From: Neostapfia colusana
Lineage: Eukaryota; Streptophyta; Magnoliopsida; Poales; Poaceae
NCBI GenBank assembly: GCA_030760725.1
Contig: JASWHV010000005.1
Location: 88,604,622 to 88,668,621, forward strand
Reading direction: 5' to 3'
Length of the DNA stretch: 64,000 bases
The position numbers were made by a program, and so were the translations under genes. How positions within the stretch are numbered: the stretch's first letter is position 1; the number at the start of each line of letters is the position of its first letter. The notes beneath the pieces are model-generated. The model was not told where the DNA came from. It saw only the letters and a list, made by a program, of their open reading frames with translations, and ran no database searches. Shown here piece by piece: positions 46,001 to 57,645 of the stretch.

Positions 46001-47121
46001 ACTTTAACCGAGAATTGAGCGTAAATTTCCACAGTTCTTACCCGCGGTCCGGTTTTCCTCGTCCGAGGGGAAAACTTGAAATTCCGAAGCTACGTCGCAC
46101 GGATTGCTCTGGAATTTGGAGAGGAGCAGCGCAGGGAGTTGGCGCACCTTGGGGCGCTCTTGCTCAGTCGTGAAACTGGTTGGTGTGAGCTGCCCACGGG
46201 AGCACCTTTGCTCGGTTCTCACCGGCGGCCACGAAAACGTGGTTTCTCTCGGTGGGTAGTGGTTCACTTGACCGGAAGTGATGCGGGTAGTGCGTGGGAG
46301 GTCTGAGGATATATGTTTGCTGCGCTGCCGGCGTTGGTACACGAGGGACGATCGCTCCTGAGTGAGTCGATCACAGCGGCGGCTCCTCGGCGTTTTGTCG
46401 TGCGAGAGGGCGGTGACTGGGGGTCGGCCCGTGGTCGTGGCGAGCTGGGGCACGGCTGGGAGTTACTGCGCCCGCACAAGGAGCTCGCCAGCGCGCGAGG
46501 GGCGAGCAGGAGGTGGCGTCCGGCGTTTTCACGGCGTGTCGCGTGGAGCCTCGGCTCTGTTCCGAGTGCAATACTTAGCCCCTAAGGCTGTTGACTATTG
46601 TGCCATTTTAACCCTCCCAATGACATGTGGGACCCACTTGTCAGTGCTCCCCCACCCCTCAAAAGATCTCCAAAGCTTAGCCAGAGATGAATCCAAATAT
46701 TTGGAGTTTGAAACTGACCTACATTTGTATGGTTGAGCTCATTTCCCCCAAATTCAAATAAATATTTGAATTCTTGGCATATTTGGACCCTTTTTGGAAA
46801 AATGGGTAGCACATCTTTTTGAAAATTTCTGAACTTTGCCTCCCCACTAATTTGGACCTGAGAAATCCAATTATGCACTTTGATACTTGGTTTAGCTGCT
46901 GAAATCCTGAGTTTGAATGCAACAGTTTGGAAACACACTCTCATGTGTGATCACATGTGTATAATTTTTCCCATGTTGTGAGAGTGTAAGTTTCCCCTCT
47001 AACCACTTCTTTGATAAAGGTTACTTGCTCCTCCCATCCCTTACCAGCCATCCACAACAAGAGCTGAGGTGTGGTGAAGTGAAGAAAAGTTTTTGCAAGT
47101 CCCATTTCTTGGGCTTTTACA
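43054..47121 (-). repeat. 3' LTR of element C (4068 bp)
   Basis: On the plus strand it begins TGTGGCGGACTGGG and ends GGGCTTTTACA beside the polypurine tract. All small ORFs in it (for example 43609-44148 and 46004-46453) recur at +10519 in the other LTR and match no known protein, so they are not reported as genes. Confidence 0.95.
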
Positions 47122-47122
47122 T

Positions 47123-47138
47123 CCCTCCCCCCTTAAAA
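47123..47138 (-). other. Polypurine tract of element C
   Basis: The minus strand reads TTTAAGGGGGGAGGGA, one base from the LTR end at 47121. Confidence 0.88.
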
Positions 47139-47187
47139 GAATCTCGTCCCGAGATTATAAAAGAAGAGATAGCGATGTAATAGGGAC

Positions 47188-50100
47188 TTACCCGTGTTGA
47201 GAAGCCATGAACTCCGGGTAATTTGAGCGAAGGAACTCCTCGTTCTCCCACGTCGCTTCTTCGGCGGTGTGGTTACTCCAGAGTATCTTGTAGAACCACA
47301 ACGTTCTGCTACGCGTGGTCCTGGCTTTCTCATCAAGAATTCCCACCGGATATTCATCATATGTTAAATCCGGCTTCAGCTCGCCGATGTCTTCGGTAGG
47401 AACAGCAGTTGTATGCTTCAAGCATTTTCGCAGTTGCGAAACATGGAAAATATCATGGACACCAGCCAGAGATGTCGGTAGCTCCAATCGATACGCTGCT
47501 GGTCCACACTTCTCGGTGATAGCGTAGGGTCCAATGAAACGGGGAGCGAGCTTCCCCTTCACACCGAATCGGTGCACGCCCTTCATTGGAGACACGCGGA
47601 GGTACACGTGTTCCCCAACGTCAAAGTGCAACGGCCTACGCCTCTTGTCAGCGTAGCTCTTTTGTCGGGATTGAGCGGCCTTCAAATTGGCTTGAATTGT
47701 CCGAACGCGCTCCTCGGCGTCGTTCACCATATCAACCCCGAATGTGACCCTTTCACCGGACTCGCACCAATTTAATGGGGTGCGGCATTTACGACCATAG
47801 AGAGCTTCGTAAGGTGCCATTTTGATACTCGCCTGATAACCGTTGTTGTACGAGAATTCCGCCAATGGTAGGTGATCATCCCAGTTCCTACCATGGTGGA
47901 TGGCACATGCTCTCAACATGTCTTCCAGGACTTGATTCACCCTTTCTGTCTGACCATCGGTCTGAGGGTGATAGGCGGAGCTCCTGATCAACTTAGTACC
48001 CAATGCAGCGTGTAGCTGCTCCCAAAAGCGAGATACAAATAATGCACCTCGATCTGAGACAATGGTCTTGGGTACCCCGTATAGGCATAGAATCTTCGCT
48101 ATGTATAGCTCCGCATATTTGCCGGCATTGTAACGTGTATTCACCGGAATGAAGTGAGCCGTCTTGGTTAACCGATCAACGATTACCCATATGGAATCAT
48201 GCTTGTTGGCTGTTAGGGGTAATCCCACAATGAAATCCATGCTCACATCTTCCCATTTCCATGCCGGGATCTTCAGGGGTTGCAGCAGCCCTGATTTCTT
48301 CATATGATCAGCTTTCACTCGTCTACACGTATCGCACTCGGATACGTACTTAGCTACCTCCCGCTTCATCCGCGTCCACCAAAATTTCTTTTTCAAATCT
48401 TGGTACATTTTGTTGCTGCCCGGATGAATGGAGTATTTGGACAAGTGAGCTTCATCGAGGATCTTTTTCCTCAACTCCATATCCCGGGGTACGACTATGC
48501 GGTCATTGAACCACAGAGTCCCCTCATCATCTTTCCGGAAACATTTAATTTCTCCATTGTCTATCCGTCTCCGGAGATGTGCCATGCCTTTATCCGTTTT
48601 CTGAGCTGCAATGATGTCCTCCCTAATAGTAGGGATGAGGGCAAGGTTGTACAGCGATCCATAAGGAACCAAGTATAAACTTGGCTCTTCCTCCTCCACC
48701 GGTGTAATGGTGAGGTGATGGACATGTGATTTCCGACTCAGCGCGTCGGCAACCACATTCGCCTTGCCGGGGTGGTAATGGATCTCCATCTCATAATCTT
48801 TGATCAGTTCTAACCACCTCCTCTGCCTCATGTTCAGCTCCTTCTGGGTGAAAATGTATTTCAAGCTCTTGTGGTCGGTGTAGAGATGCACCAAGTTCCC
48901 CAGGAGATAGTGCCTCCACATTTTCAGCGCCAACACCACGGCAGCAAGTTCAAGATCGTGAGTCGGGTAGTGCTGCTCATGGTTCCGGAGTTGGCGTGAG
49001 CCATAAGCGACCACACGTCTTTCCTGCATCAACACGCAGCCAAGCCCAATACCGGACGCGTCACAATACACGTCGAAGGGCTTTGTTGTATCCGGCTGAG
49101 CTAACACCGGGGCTGTGGTGAGATGCTTCACCAATGTTCGGAACGCTCCTTCACACGCGGTGTTCCAAACATATTTTGTCCCTTTTTTCAGCAACTCTGT
49201 CATCGGCTTAGCGAGCTTGGAGAAGCTTGGAATGAATCTCCGGTAGTATCCCGCTAACCCGAGGAAGCTTCTGACTTCATGGACTGAAGTGGGAGCTTTC
49301 CATTTCAACACTTGCTCGATTTTACTTGGGTCAACCGCAATGCCTTCAGCTGAGATGATATGTCCCAAAAATGGCACTTGGCTGATCCAAAATTCGCATT
49401 TGCTGAACTTGGCGTAGAGCTTGTGGTCTCGCAATCGCTGAAGAACGATCCGTAAGTGTTCGGCATGCTCGGCTTCTGTCTTGGAGTAAACCAAGATATC
49501 GTCGATGAACACTACCACGAACTTGTCCAGCTCCGGCATGAACACCGAGTTCATGAGATACATGAAATGGGCTGGAGCATTTGTGAGACCAAAGGACATG
49601 ACGAGATATTCGTATAAGCCGTATCTCGTCGAGAATGCCGTCTTCGGGATATCCTCCGCCCGGATCTTGATCTGGTGATATCCAGAGCGAAGGTCCATCT
49701 TTGAGAATACACTTGCCCCCACAAGTTGATCAAACAAGATGTCAATACGGGGCAGTGGGTACTTATTCTTGATGGTGACAGCGTTGAGCGGCCGGTAATC
49801 CACACACAGCCTCAGGGTCTCATCCTTCTTCTTCACGAACAGCGCTGAGCATCCCCAAGGCGAGGAACTCGGCCTAATGAAACCCTTGCTCAACAAATCA
49901 TTGAGCTGTTCTTTTAATTCAGCCAGCTCATTTGGAGCCATCTTGTATGGTCTCCGTGATATGGGCGTAGTCCCGGGTGCAAGTTCAATCTTGAACTCGA
50001 CATCCCGCTCAGGTGGCATGCCCGGAAGATCATCCGGGAACACGTCGGGATACTCCCGGACTACGGGGATGTCTTCTAACTTGAGAACTTCAGCACTATT

Positions 50101-51720
50101 AATTGCTAAAACTTCCCGGACTGGCATGTCTAACACCATGGAATGCGGACGGTGGAATGGAGAATTTAAGTGAATCGTCCGTGTCCGAGTCTCTAGGACA
50201 GCGCCATGGTATTGCAGCCATGACATCCCTAAGATTACATCAATCTTCTGTCCCATAAGGATTATCAAGGTGGTGGGATATAGCTTCCCACCTAAGCACA
50301 AAGGTGCCTTTGGAATCATCATATTAGCTGAAATCTTCCCTCCCGGTGAGCATATCATATAAGTGCAGTCGGTTGGGAAGACTTGCAGTTGATGTTTAGC
50401 CACATAGGATGCACTTATAAAGCTGTGGGTTGCACCCGAATCAAATAATATGACTATGGCTTGATGGTTGAGAGTAAACGTACCCGCCAGCACGTTGTCT
50501 CCCTCTGGGGCGTCCTCATTGTCGAGGTTGCGGACGCCTCCAGTCCGCTGACCAACCTTCTTCACCGGAGGTCGGCCTCGAGCACCGCCCTGAAACTGGG
50601 CTTGTCCGCTGCTCTGCTGCCCCTGGGGACAGTCCTTCGCAAAGTGGCCCGCCTGGCCACACGTGAAGCAGGTGAAACGGGGCGGTCCCCCGCTGATCGG
50701 TGGACGGAAACCTGGGGCGCGTTGTGGCGGTGGAAACGCCCGGGGTACCGTCTGCTGCTGCTGCTGTCTTGGTGGTGGCATCGGCGGACGGAACGGAGGT
50801 GCCTGAAAGGGACGTCCCCCGAACCGTTGCGGTCGCGCCGGTGGTTGCCACTGCTGCCCGGATGGTGTCCGATACACCATACGGTACTTCTGGGGAGCGC
50901 CACTCCCACCGCTGCTAGGTGGAGCGCTACGCTTCCTCTGCTCAGCTGCTAACTCCCGCTGAGCGTCCTCTTGCATGATGGCGGCATTGACTAGGTCGTT
51001 GAATGTGCCGCGGTTCCATTGTACGAGGTGGGTCTTCATTTCGGGATGTAACCCCCGATAGAAGTGCTCCCTCTTCTTCTCCTCCGTGGAGATGTAGTCT
51101 GACGCATACTGCGCCAGATGGTTGAAGGCACGGGAGTAGTCGTGGGCACTCCTCCCGCCCTGTTTTAGTTCCAAAAATTCTTGGAACTTTCTCTTCATTA
51201 TTCCGGGAGGAATGTGATAGGCGCGGAACGCCTCCCGGAACTCTTGCCATTCCACGGCATGGCCAGCCGGACGTGAGGCGACATAATTCGCCCACCATGC
51301 ACCAGCGGCACCGTGGAGCTGCTGTGCTGCGAACAGTGTCTTCTGCCGCTCCGTACACTGGAGCAGCCCGAACTTGGACTCGATAGTCCGCAGCCAGTTG
51401 TCCGCCTCCAGTGGTTCTTCAGCTTCGGTGAACACTGGAGGGTGCGTACTCATGAAATCCGAGTACGACACTTCGCGGGGCTCACGAGGCCCTCGCTCTT
51501 GACGTCCTCCCGCCTGGGACGTATTCTGCACGATCGTGCGGAGCAGGTCGGTCTGCTCCTCACGACCTCCCACCAATGCTGCTATCACATCCGCTAGAGT
51601 AAGCGGAGGCGGCGGTGGTGGCTGCTGCTGCGGGGTGCTGTCGTAGGCCGGTGGCTGGGAGTCATCGCCTCCACCTTGGCTAGAGCCACCAACCTCGTGC
51701 GTGGTCCTAGTACGAACCAT
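47188..51720 (-). CDS. gag-pol: Intact gag-pol polyprotein of element C (1510 aa)
   Basis: The start is placed at ATG 51720 (MVRTRTTHEVGG), matching the gag start of element B; the open frame extends 69 codons further upstream but without similarity. Domains by residue: gag about 95-240; zinc knuckle CFTCGQAGHFAKDC 351-364; aspartic protease with D427-S428-G429; reverse transcriptase about 550-790 with FIDD 738-741; RNase H with D887, E924, D949, D992. The integrase finger is H1092, H1099, C1129, C1132, its core is D1162, D1223, E1259 (exactly 35 residues between the last two), and the GPY motif is near 1397. The chromodomain is about 1453-1510. All expected catalytic residues are present and there is no stop or frameshift. 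The polyprotein would be processed by its own protease into particle, reverse-transcription and integration enzymes. Confidence 0.95.
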   Translation of the reverse strand: MVRTRTTHEVGGSSQGGGDDSQPPAYDSTPQQQPPPPPPLTLADVIAALVGGREEQTDLLRTIVQNTSQAGGRQERGPREPREVSYSDFMSTHPPVFTEAEEPLEADNWLRTIESKFGLLQCTERQKTLFAAQQLHGAAGAWWANYVASRPAGHAVEWQEFREAFRAYHIPPGIMKRKFQEFLELKQGGRSAHDYSRAFNHLAQYASDYISTEEKKREHFYRGLHPEMKTHLVQWNRGTFNDLVNAAIMQEDAQRELAAEQRKRSAPPSSGGSGAPQKYRMVYRTPSGQQWQPPARPQRFGGRPFQAPPFRPPMPPPRQQQQQTVPRAFPPPQRAPGFRPPISGGPPRFTCFTCGQAGHFAKDCPQGQQSSGQAQFQGGARGRPPVKKVGQRTGGVRNLDNEDAPEGDNVLAGTFTLNHQAIVILFDSGATHSFISASYVAKHQLQVFPTDCTYMICSPGGKISANMMIPKAPLCLGGKLYPTTLIILMGQKIDVILGMSWLQYHGAVLETRTRTIHLNSPFHRPHSMVLDMPVREVLAINSAEVLKLEDIPVVREYPDVFPDDLPGMPPERDVEFKIELAPGTTPISRRPYKMAPNELAELKEQLNDLLSKGFIRPSSSPWGCSALFVKKKDETLRLCVDYRPLNAVTIKNKYPLPRIDILFDQLVGASVFSKMDLRSGYHQIKIRAEDIPKTAFSTRYGLYEYLVMSFGLTNAPAHFMYLMNSVFMPELDKFVVVFIDDILVYSKTEAEHAEHLRIVLQRLRDHKLYAKFSKCEFWISQVPFLGHIISAEGIAVDPSKIEQVLKWKAPTSVHEVRSFLGLAGYYRRFIPSFSKLAKPMTELLKKGTKYVWNTACEGAFRTLVKHLTTAPVLAQPDTTKPFDVYCDASGIGLGCVLMQERRVVAYGSRQLRNHEQHYPTHDLELAAVVLALKMWRHYLLGNLVHLYTDHKSLKYIFTQKELNMRQRRWLELIKDYEMEIHYHPGKANVVADALSRKSHVHHLTITPVEEEEPSLYLVPYGSLYNLALIPTIREDIIAAQKTDKGMAHLRRRIDNGEIKCFRKDDEGTLWFNDRIVVPRDMELRKKILDEAHLSKYSIHPGSNKMYQDLKKKFWWTRMKREVAKYVSECDTCRRVKADHMKKSGLLQPLKIPAWKWEDVSMDFIVGLPLTANKHDSIWVIVDRLTKTAHFIPVNTRYNAGKYAELYIAKILCLYGVPKTIVSDRGALFVSRFWEQLHAALGTKLIRSSAYHPQTDGQTERVNQVLEDMLRACAIHHGRNWDDHLPLAEFSYNNGYQASIKMAPYEALYGRKCRTPLNWCESGERVTFGVDMVNDAEERVRTIQANLKAAQSRQKSYADKRRRPLHFDVGEHVYLRVSPMKGVHRFGVKGKLAPRFIGPYAITEKCGPAAYRLELPTSLAGVHDIFHVSQLRKCLKHTTAVPTEDIGELKPDLTYDEYPVGILDEKARTTRSRTLWFYKILWSNHTAEEATWENEEFLRSNYPEFMASQHG

Positions 51721-53557
51721 CTGCAACCATACGACATTAACCATCAGTCCCGCAACATTTTGCATGCAGTCCAATAGAACTGGGCGGAAAAACATTATGA
51801 CAACAAAACATGCGAAATATCTCGTAAGCAGATAATGTAATAACTTTGCACAAGCTACACCATTACCAGACCAAACACAAGTTAGTTTAATCCAACTTGA
51901 TGAACCCCCTCTTTGGAAGCTCACCATAACTGGGTTTGGTCTCTACGAGACATTATTATTGCGTTGTCATCACGTATAACACCCTTAGGGTACAACACCC
52001 TTTTCAATGAGTTCAACTGTCATTCTTCTGTCAGAATGACCAGTTGCTACCTATTCCAAGTTTTGATCTGGTTCTGGGCATTTTCATGACTCAAGTTGAA
52101 TACCAAAGTTCAAGTTAACTTCAGTATCTTTCCAACGAGTACTCATTTGCCCCCAGATCAGCTTTGATTAAAAAGTTATGTTAATTCAAAGTTAGCAGAA
52201 TTTCTGGAAGAATTTTAACAGCACCTCCCTTGGAAGTGGCTGTTTCCAATCCTGATTTCCACTAAATTCTGTGCTGAAATTTCAGGAACTTTGAATTGCA
52301 AAGGTGTCGCACATCTTCTATTCTTTCTAAGGGTGTATTATATGACAATTTTTTTTTTTTTATCTTTCTACTGGGAGTTATGTTTGAAAAACAGATCAGT
52401 TCAGAGGATGTTTTACTCTGCCCTGATTCTGAATAGTTTACATTCCTCTGGGATTTTAGCCATCTTAAGGCGAGTTTCAGCTCTGGAAGTCTACAACAAA
52501 GTTGTAGAGGACTTGAATACCTTTCCAAAACTATATAGCACACCTCCCTGGGCTAAAAGACCTGTGAGTTATGCCCTGTTGAGGATCAGCAAACGTGCTG
52601 CCCAAAACAGAGCACTCTGCTTTTCATACTTTTGGCTATACTGCTCCACTATCCCATTCTTATACCCAACCAGGGTCCTAAATGTTGAACCTATAGATTT
52701 TAATTCTTTGTTATCATTATTCTCATGCATATGCCTACCATATCTCGGTACTACGTTCCTCACAAAAGAAAATCCTACCCGGATCATACCGGCATATACG
52801 TCTCAAATGTGGCACTAAACGATCTCTCGCACACGTTTTCTACACGGATACATACGTGGTTAGTACCTGCAGAAAACCACACAATAATGGTGCACTCAAT
52901 GGTTATTCATTTCAGGCAGTTCCATATTTGAAAGTAAATACAAACGCCCGTATCATTGTCATACGGCCGTCCTTGAGTTAGGTCACGTCTCAAGGTACGT
53001 GATCGTGTTTCAACACCACACGACGGGGAACCCGAGTATGTCATGAACGGGTCGTCACGGTTGGGAATGTCATCAACCCAACAGATACCACCTACTGCCC
53101 TGCAGGGCACGCCGATGGCAAGCGCTGCGTATGTCCTCCTGGGCTATTTCCAGACGAACACACTTTCGCGTTACTGACCACGCGATGGGGTCTCCGCTTA
53201 CTTGCCTAATGCACGCTAGGGATCAGCGTTTCATATGAACTCAGGGACATGAAGAGTCCAAGAGATTCATATTGACATCTCACACCAAGCTGTGAGATCA
53301 ATCCCTGAACCATGTTCCTCGTCAGGGAGAGCTAACCGAAATTGAACCGCTTTCGGTGGCGTTCCTTACCATACTTACCAGAGCGTAGGTGCGTCGTTAC
53401 ATAATTGAAATTCAGAATTATAACATATAAGTTAGTCTTTGCCACTTTAAGTAACTAGTCTAATATAGTCCTTACTTGGGCAACTACCGATTCCTCACCG
53501 TACACCTAAGTTTTTTCCCATAATGCAGTCCTTTAGTACTGTGCTATCCCCACTGCA
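51721..53557 (-). other. Untranslated leader of element C with ~195-bp periodic repeats
   Basis: About 1.84 kb without a supported gene. On the minus strand, CATAACT repeats start at the positions complementary to AGTTATG at 52567, 52376 and 52174 (spacing 191 and 202), matching the arrangement in element B. A 14-T run lies at 52349-52362. The leader ends in GTTGCAG immediately before the gag ATG. Confidence 0.65.
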
Positions 53558-53569
53558 GCTCTGATACCA
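53558..53569 (-). other. Primer-binding site of element C
   Basis: The minus strand reads TGGTATCAGAGC, three bases from the LTR boundary at 53573, complementary to the 3' end of initiator tRNA-Met. Confidence 0.9.
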
Positions 53570-53572
53570 GGC

Positions 53573-56500
53573 TGTGGCGGACTGGGATCCGCTCATCCAG
53601 GATCGCAGAGGGTGGTGCCGCGCGATGCGACACCCGACAGCACACGTCATAAGAACACAATATATTACATGGGAAAAACAGCTGAAACTGTACAAACAAG
53701 TACAAACTTCAGTTACAATTATTGTTCTATTACACAGCGGAAGACTACACTATACAACTCACGCCCGCCTATTTAGCAAAAGTCGGTTGCCCAGCCCTAG
53801 GGCAACCCACACTAGCTGCACGTCTCAGCTCAGCGCGGCGTGTACGGCTCCCACTCAGCCGTGGTCCCCGACGGAGGGTAACCCTCGCCGGTGGACTCGT
53901 ACTCCGAGTCCGTGGGTGGCTCCTCACCTGAAAAACACTTAAGCAGCAACCGTGAGCACGAAGGCTCAGCAAGGCTTAACCGACTCACCTAAGCATGAAA
54001 CTCTACATGAGGTATACCAAGACATAGGTTGGTAGCATTTCAGCAAAACGACACGCCTACAAGTTCATCCTTAGTTCATCTTTTAGCAACAAGTTAACAG
54101 TTCATGAAATCTGAAATTTAGTAAGCAGTGTTTGGTGGCACTTATGTAGCAATACAATTATATCAATCAGCATCATTGAATCAACATATTTCATCCATTA
54201 GTCTACGTTACGACGCAGTGAACAAGCAGCACTCGTCACCGCGAGGGACGGCGAATCGACTCGATATACACCTGCAGGGAAAACCCAAAGAGCACGTCAC
54301 GTACGCCCACCCGTGGAGCTGCACAGCACGCTCACTCGATGTCGTACGGGACAACCTTTCACCCAACAGCCCAAACGTCGAACCGGTCGCACCGAAACGA
54401 GCAGGAGGTTCCCCACACGGAGCATCTCTCTATGCCCGTTGGCAGATTTCCACCTTGCTGCCCTCAACCTACACCTATAAATCGGTGTGCTATGCCTCGA
54501 CGCCCGGAGGTTTAGGCTACATCGGTTTATCGGGGCCCATATATCCGATATGCCTTCGGTACGTTCAATACTTGTTCAGCAGGGCCGCACACGGATCGGT
54601 CCTCAATCGACACGGGCAGGGCTGCGCACACAAGACTCTCTCTTGCTGCGCCCTAGCCCCTGCCTAGTCTCATTTTCATTACTAAAGTGATCTCACATCA
54701 CTCAACCGAACCCGTGTGTCCCAAGCCTATCTCGCGAGTAGATTCCAACTACTCGACTTGTACCGAAGTCCTATGACTCATTAAGCATAGCCTGTCTACT
54801 CGAGGTCCTTGACACTACCCTCACTCTTTTAGGAACCTTTGGTTATGCAAGTGGGGTTTCATTCACCCTATACCTAATGCACAATCATACTTCACATGAC
54901 ACATGTAAACAAAGTAAAACTTTTAAAAAGGGTTAATGCAAACCGGGGCTTGCCTTGTTGCTGCTGGTCAGGAGTTAGTTCTTCGTCCGGAAGGAGGAAG
55001 TCCAGCACTTCCGGAGTCTCTTCTTCAACGGCTACACGTTAATGAAATACTACATGTTAATTTATATGCAAAAGTGAGTCTAGAGTAAGACTTCTACTAT
55101 TAGTTCTAATAACCAGCCTCTAATACCTGGAACTTTGTTTAAGAATTTAAATATGAACTGGTGTTGGTGGTTTGGCTTGGACTTAATCACATGGTCAAAT
55201 GCTAAGTGGTTTTCCCCCTTTTTCCATCTTAGTCCCTTAAGTGGGTAAACAGGACAGGGGTGATCTAGAGCTTCAATGGAGCTGAGAATTTTTGTGTGAG
55301 TTCCTTGTCACAAGAAAACTCTCTGGACCAAACATTAGCACTTTTCATGGAGTGGTTTGCTCAGAATAATTCTCTTGGCAAATCAGCAAGGAAGAATTAA
55401 TTCTGAGGTAATACCCCTGTTCATGCTCAACTTAATGAACTACAATTTCTATTATAGCTCATAGAGTTTGCATGAATTTTCCTAGCATTTTTGGAGTCAA
55501 GGTTTGCCCAGAATTGAATTTCCAAGTTTTGGAAATTCTCTGAAAATGTTTCTGCATTCAAATGAACACAGCACCTTCAAATTTGAATTGCTCTGACCAA
55601 TTCAACTCCAAATGGTCTGAAACTATTACAGGGGTTTACTAATGTCTTAAAGAACATTCTGGCAAAATTTGGGAATTTTTGGATGAACCAAACTCCCTCT
55701 AAAATTCTTTTGCTGAAAAGCTTTAAAGAATTTTCCAGAATTAATTAATGGGTTTCATACAAATTGGGTTGTATCTCTGGACAGAGCTATGCAAGATGAA
55801 TCCAACCCAATTTGAATCACTAATTTTGGAGCTTCCTAGCAAAAGTTATGCAGTTCCAAAGTTTGAACCAATTCTGGAATTCAAATTAATTCGGGAAAAG
55901 TTCAAACTCTGCCTGTGGGTCCACCCTACACGTGTCAACCGCCGGACTCGCGCCACACGGGGGCCACAGACCCCTTCCCGCGCCACCACATGGAATCACA
56001 CGCCACAGCTGATCCGGGGTTTTAATCTTCAGCTGCTGACACGTGGGCCCGGTGGGTCTTCTTCCTCCTCTCGCTCCCGCGCCTCCCCCTCGCCGGCGCT
56101 GTACTGGAGCTCGCCGGACTCAGCTTCCCGGCCACCTCTCGGCCGGAGACTCGCCGCCTGGGGGTTTTCAGGGTCGGGGAACAAGTCTATGGGGTTGGCT
56201 CGGGCTGCCGGTGGCCGGAAGTAGGCTGGCGACGAGCCGCGGCCTTCGGTGATGATCGGCACCGCCGCCCGAGCACATTAGCCCGCCAAAAGCTCGGCGG
56301 ATCCGCTCTAAAGCATCAGTGGAGGTCAGGAAATCTCGGCGTGGCCTCAACCTGGCTCGGAAACGACGGCAAACCGGTTGTCACCGTGCGCCCGCGTGTT
56401 CCCGCCATGGCCGCCGACCGAAAAGCTCGAAATTAGCTGTAACTACGGCGTTTCTAGCTAGGGTTGTGGAGGGAAAAGGTTCCCTATCCTCTCTAGTTCT

Positions 56501-57640
56501 GGTGTGCGCAAAATGAACAACTTTAACCGAGAATTGAGCGTAAATTTCCACAGTTCTTACCCGCGGTCCGGTTTTCCTCGTCCGAGGGGAAAACTTGAAA
56601 TTCCGAAGCTACGTCGCACGGATTGCTCTGGAATTTGGAGAGGAGCAGCGCAGGGAGTTGGCGCACCTTGGGGCGCTCTTGCTCAGTCGTGAAACTGGTT
56701 GGTGTGAGCTGCCCACGGGAGCACCTTTGCTCGGTTCTCACCGGCGGCCACGAAAACGTGGTTTCTCTCGGTGGGTAGTGGTTCACTTGACCGGAAGTGA
56801 TGCGGGTAGTGCGTGGGAGGTCTGAGGATATATGTTTGCTGCGCTGCCGGCGTTGGTACACGAGGGACGATCGCTCCTGAGTGAGTCGATCACAGCGGCG
56901 GCTCCTCGGCGTTTTGTCGTGCGAGAGGGCGGTGACTGGGGGTCGGCCCGTGGTCGTGGCGAGCTGGGGCACGGCTGGGAGTTACTGCGCCCGCACAAGG
57001 AGCTCGCCAGCGCGCGAGGGGCGAGCAGGAGGTGGCGTCCGGCGTTTTCACGGCGTGTCGCGTGGAGCCTCGGCTCTGTTCCGAGTGCAATACTTAGCCC
57101 CTAAGGCTGTTGACTATTGTGCCATTTTAACCCTCCCAATGACATGTGGGACCCACTTGTCAGTGCTCCCCCACCCCTCAAAAGATCTCCAAAGCTTAGC
57201 CAGAGATGAATCCAAATATTTGGAGTTTGAAACTGACCTACATTTGTATGGTTGAGCTCATTTCCCCCAAATTCAAATAAATATTTGAATTCTTGGCATA
57301 TTTGGACCCTTTTTGGAAAAATGGGTAGCACATCTTTTTGAAAATTTCTGAACTTTGCCTCCCCACTAATTTGGACCTGAGAAATCCAATTATGCACTTT
57401 GATACTTGGTTTAGCTGCTGAAATCCTGAGTTTGAATGCAACAGTTTGGAAACACACTCTCATGTGTGATCACATGTGTATAATTTTTCCCATGTTGTGA
57501 GAGTGTAAGTTTCCCCTCTAACCACTTCTTTGATAAAGGTTACTTGCTCCTCCCATCCCTTACCAGCCATCCACAACAAGAGCTGAGGTGTGGTGAAGTG
57601 AAGAAAAGTTTTTGCAAGTCCCATTTCTTGGGCTTTTACA
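53573..57640 (-). repeat. 5' LTR of element C (4068 bp)
   Basis: It spans TGTGGCGGACTGGG to GGGCTTTTACA and is the same length as, and nearly identical to, 43054-47121. No gene lies inside. Confidence 0.95.
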
Positions 57641-57645
57641 CACAT
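57641..57645. repeat. Target-site duplication of element C, right copy (CACAT)
   Basis: Identical to 43049-43053. Confidence 0.92.

Larger units (their letters stand above)
43054..57640 (-). mobile_element. Element C: complete, very young Tekay/Del-like chromovirus, 14,587 bp
   Basis: It has two LTRs of exactly 4068 bp, a perfect CACAT duplication, a PBS, a 1.8-kb leader, an uninterrupted gag-pol of 1510 codons and a polypurine tract, all in the right order on the minus strand. By eye the LTRs differ at one site (T at 45439, C at 55958, in a CpG context), so insertion was recent. It inserted into the LTR of element D. It is the only element here that seems capable of encoding all its own proteins. 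It is a diverged relative of element B: pol is closely similar, and the LTRs share short blocks such as the GGGACCCAC/TGTCAGTG region. Confidence 0.95.

Noticed and set aside
46004..46453. 149-codon minus-strand ORF repeated at 56523-56972
   Set aside because: LTR-internal, without a known domain, and duplicated only because LTRs are duplicated.
51721..51927. 69-codon N-terminal extension of gag-pol in element C
   Set aside because: The extension has no counterpart in element B, is hydrophobic and cysteine-containing without domain similarity, and the conserved start MVRTR lies at 51720.
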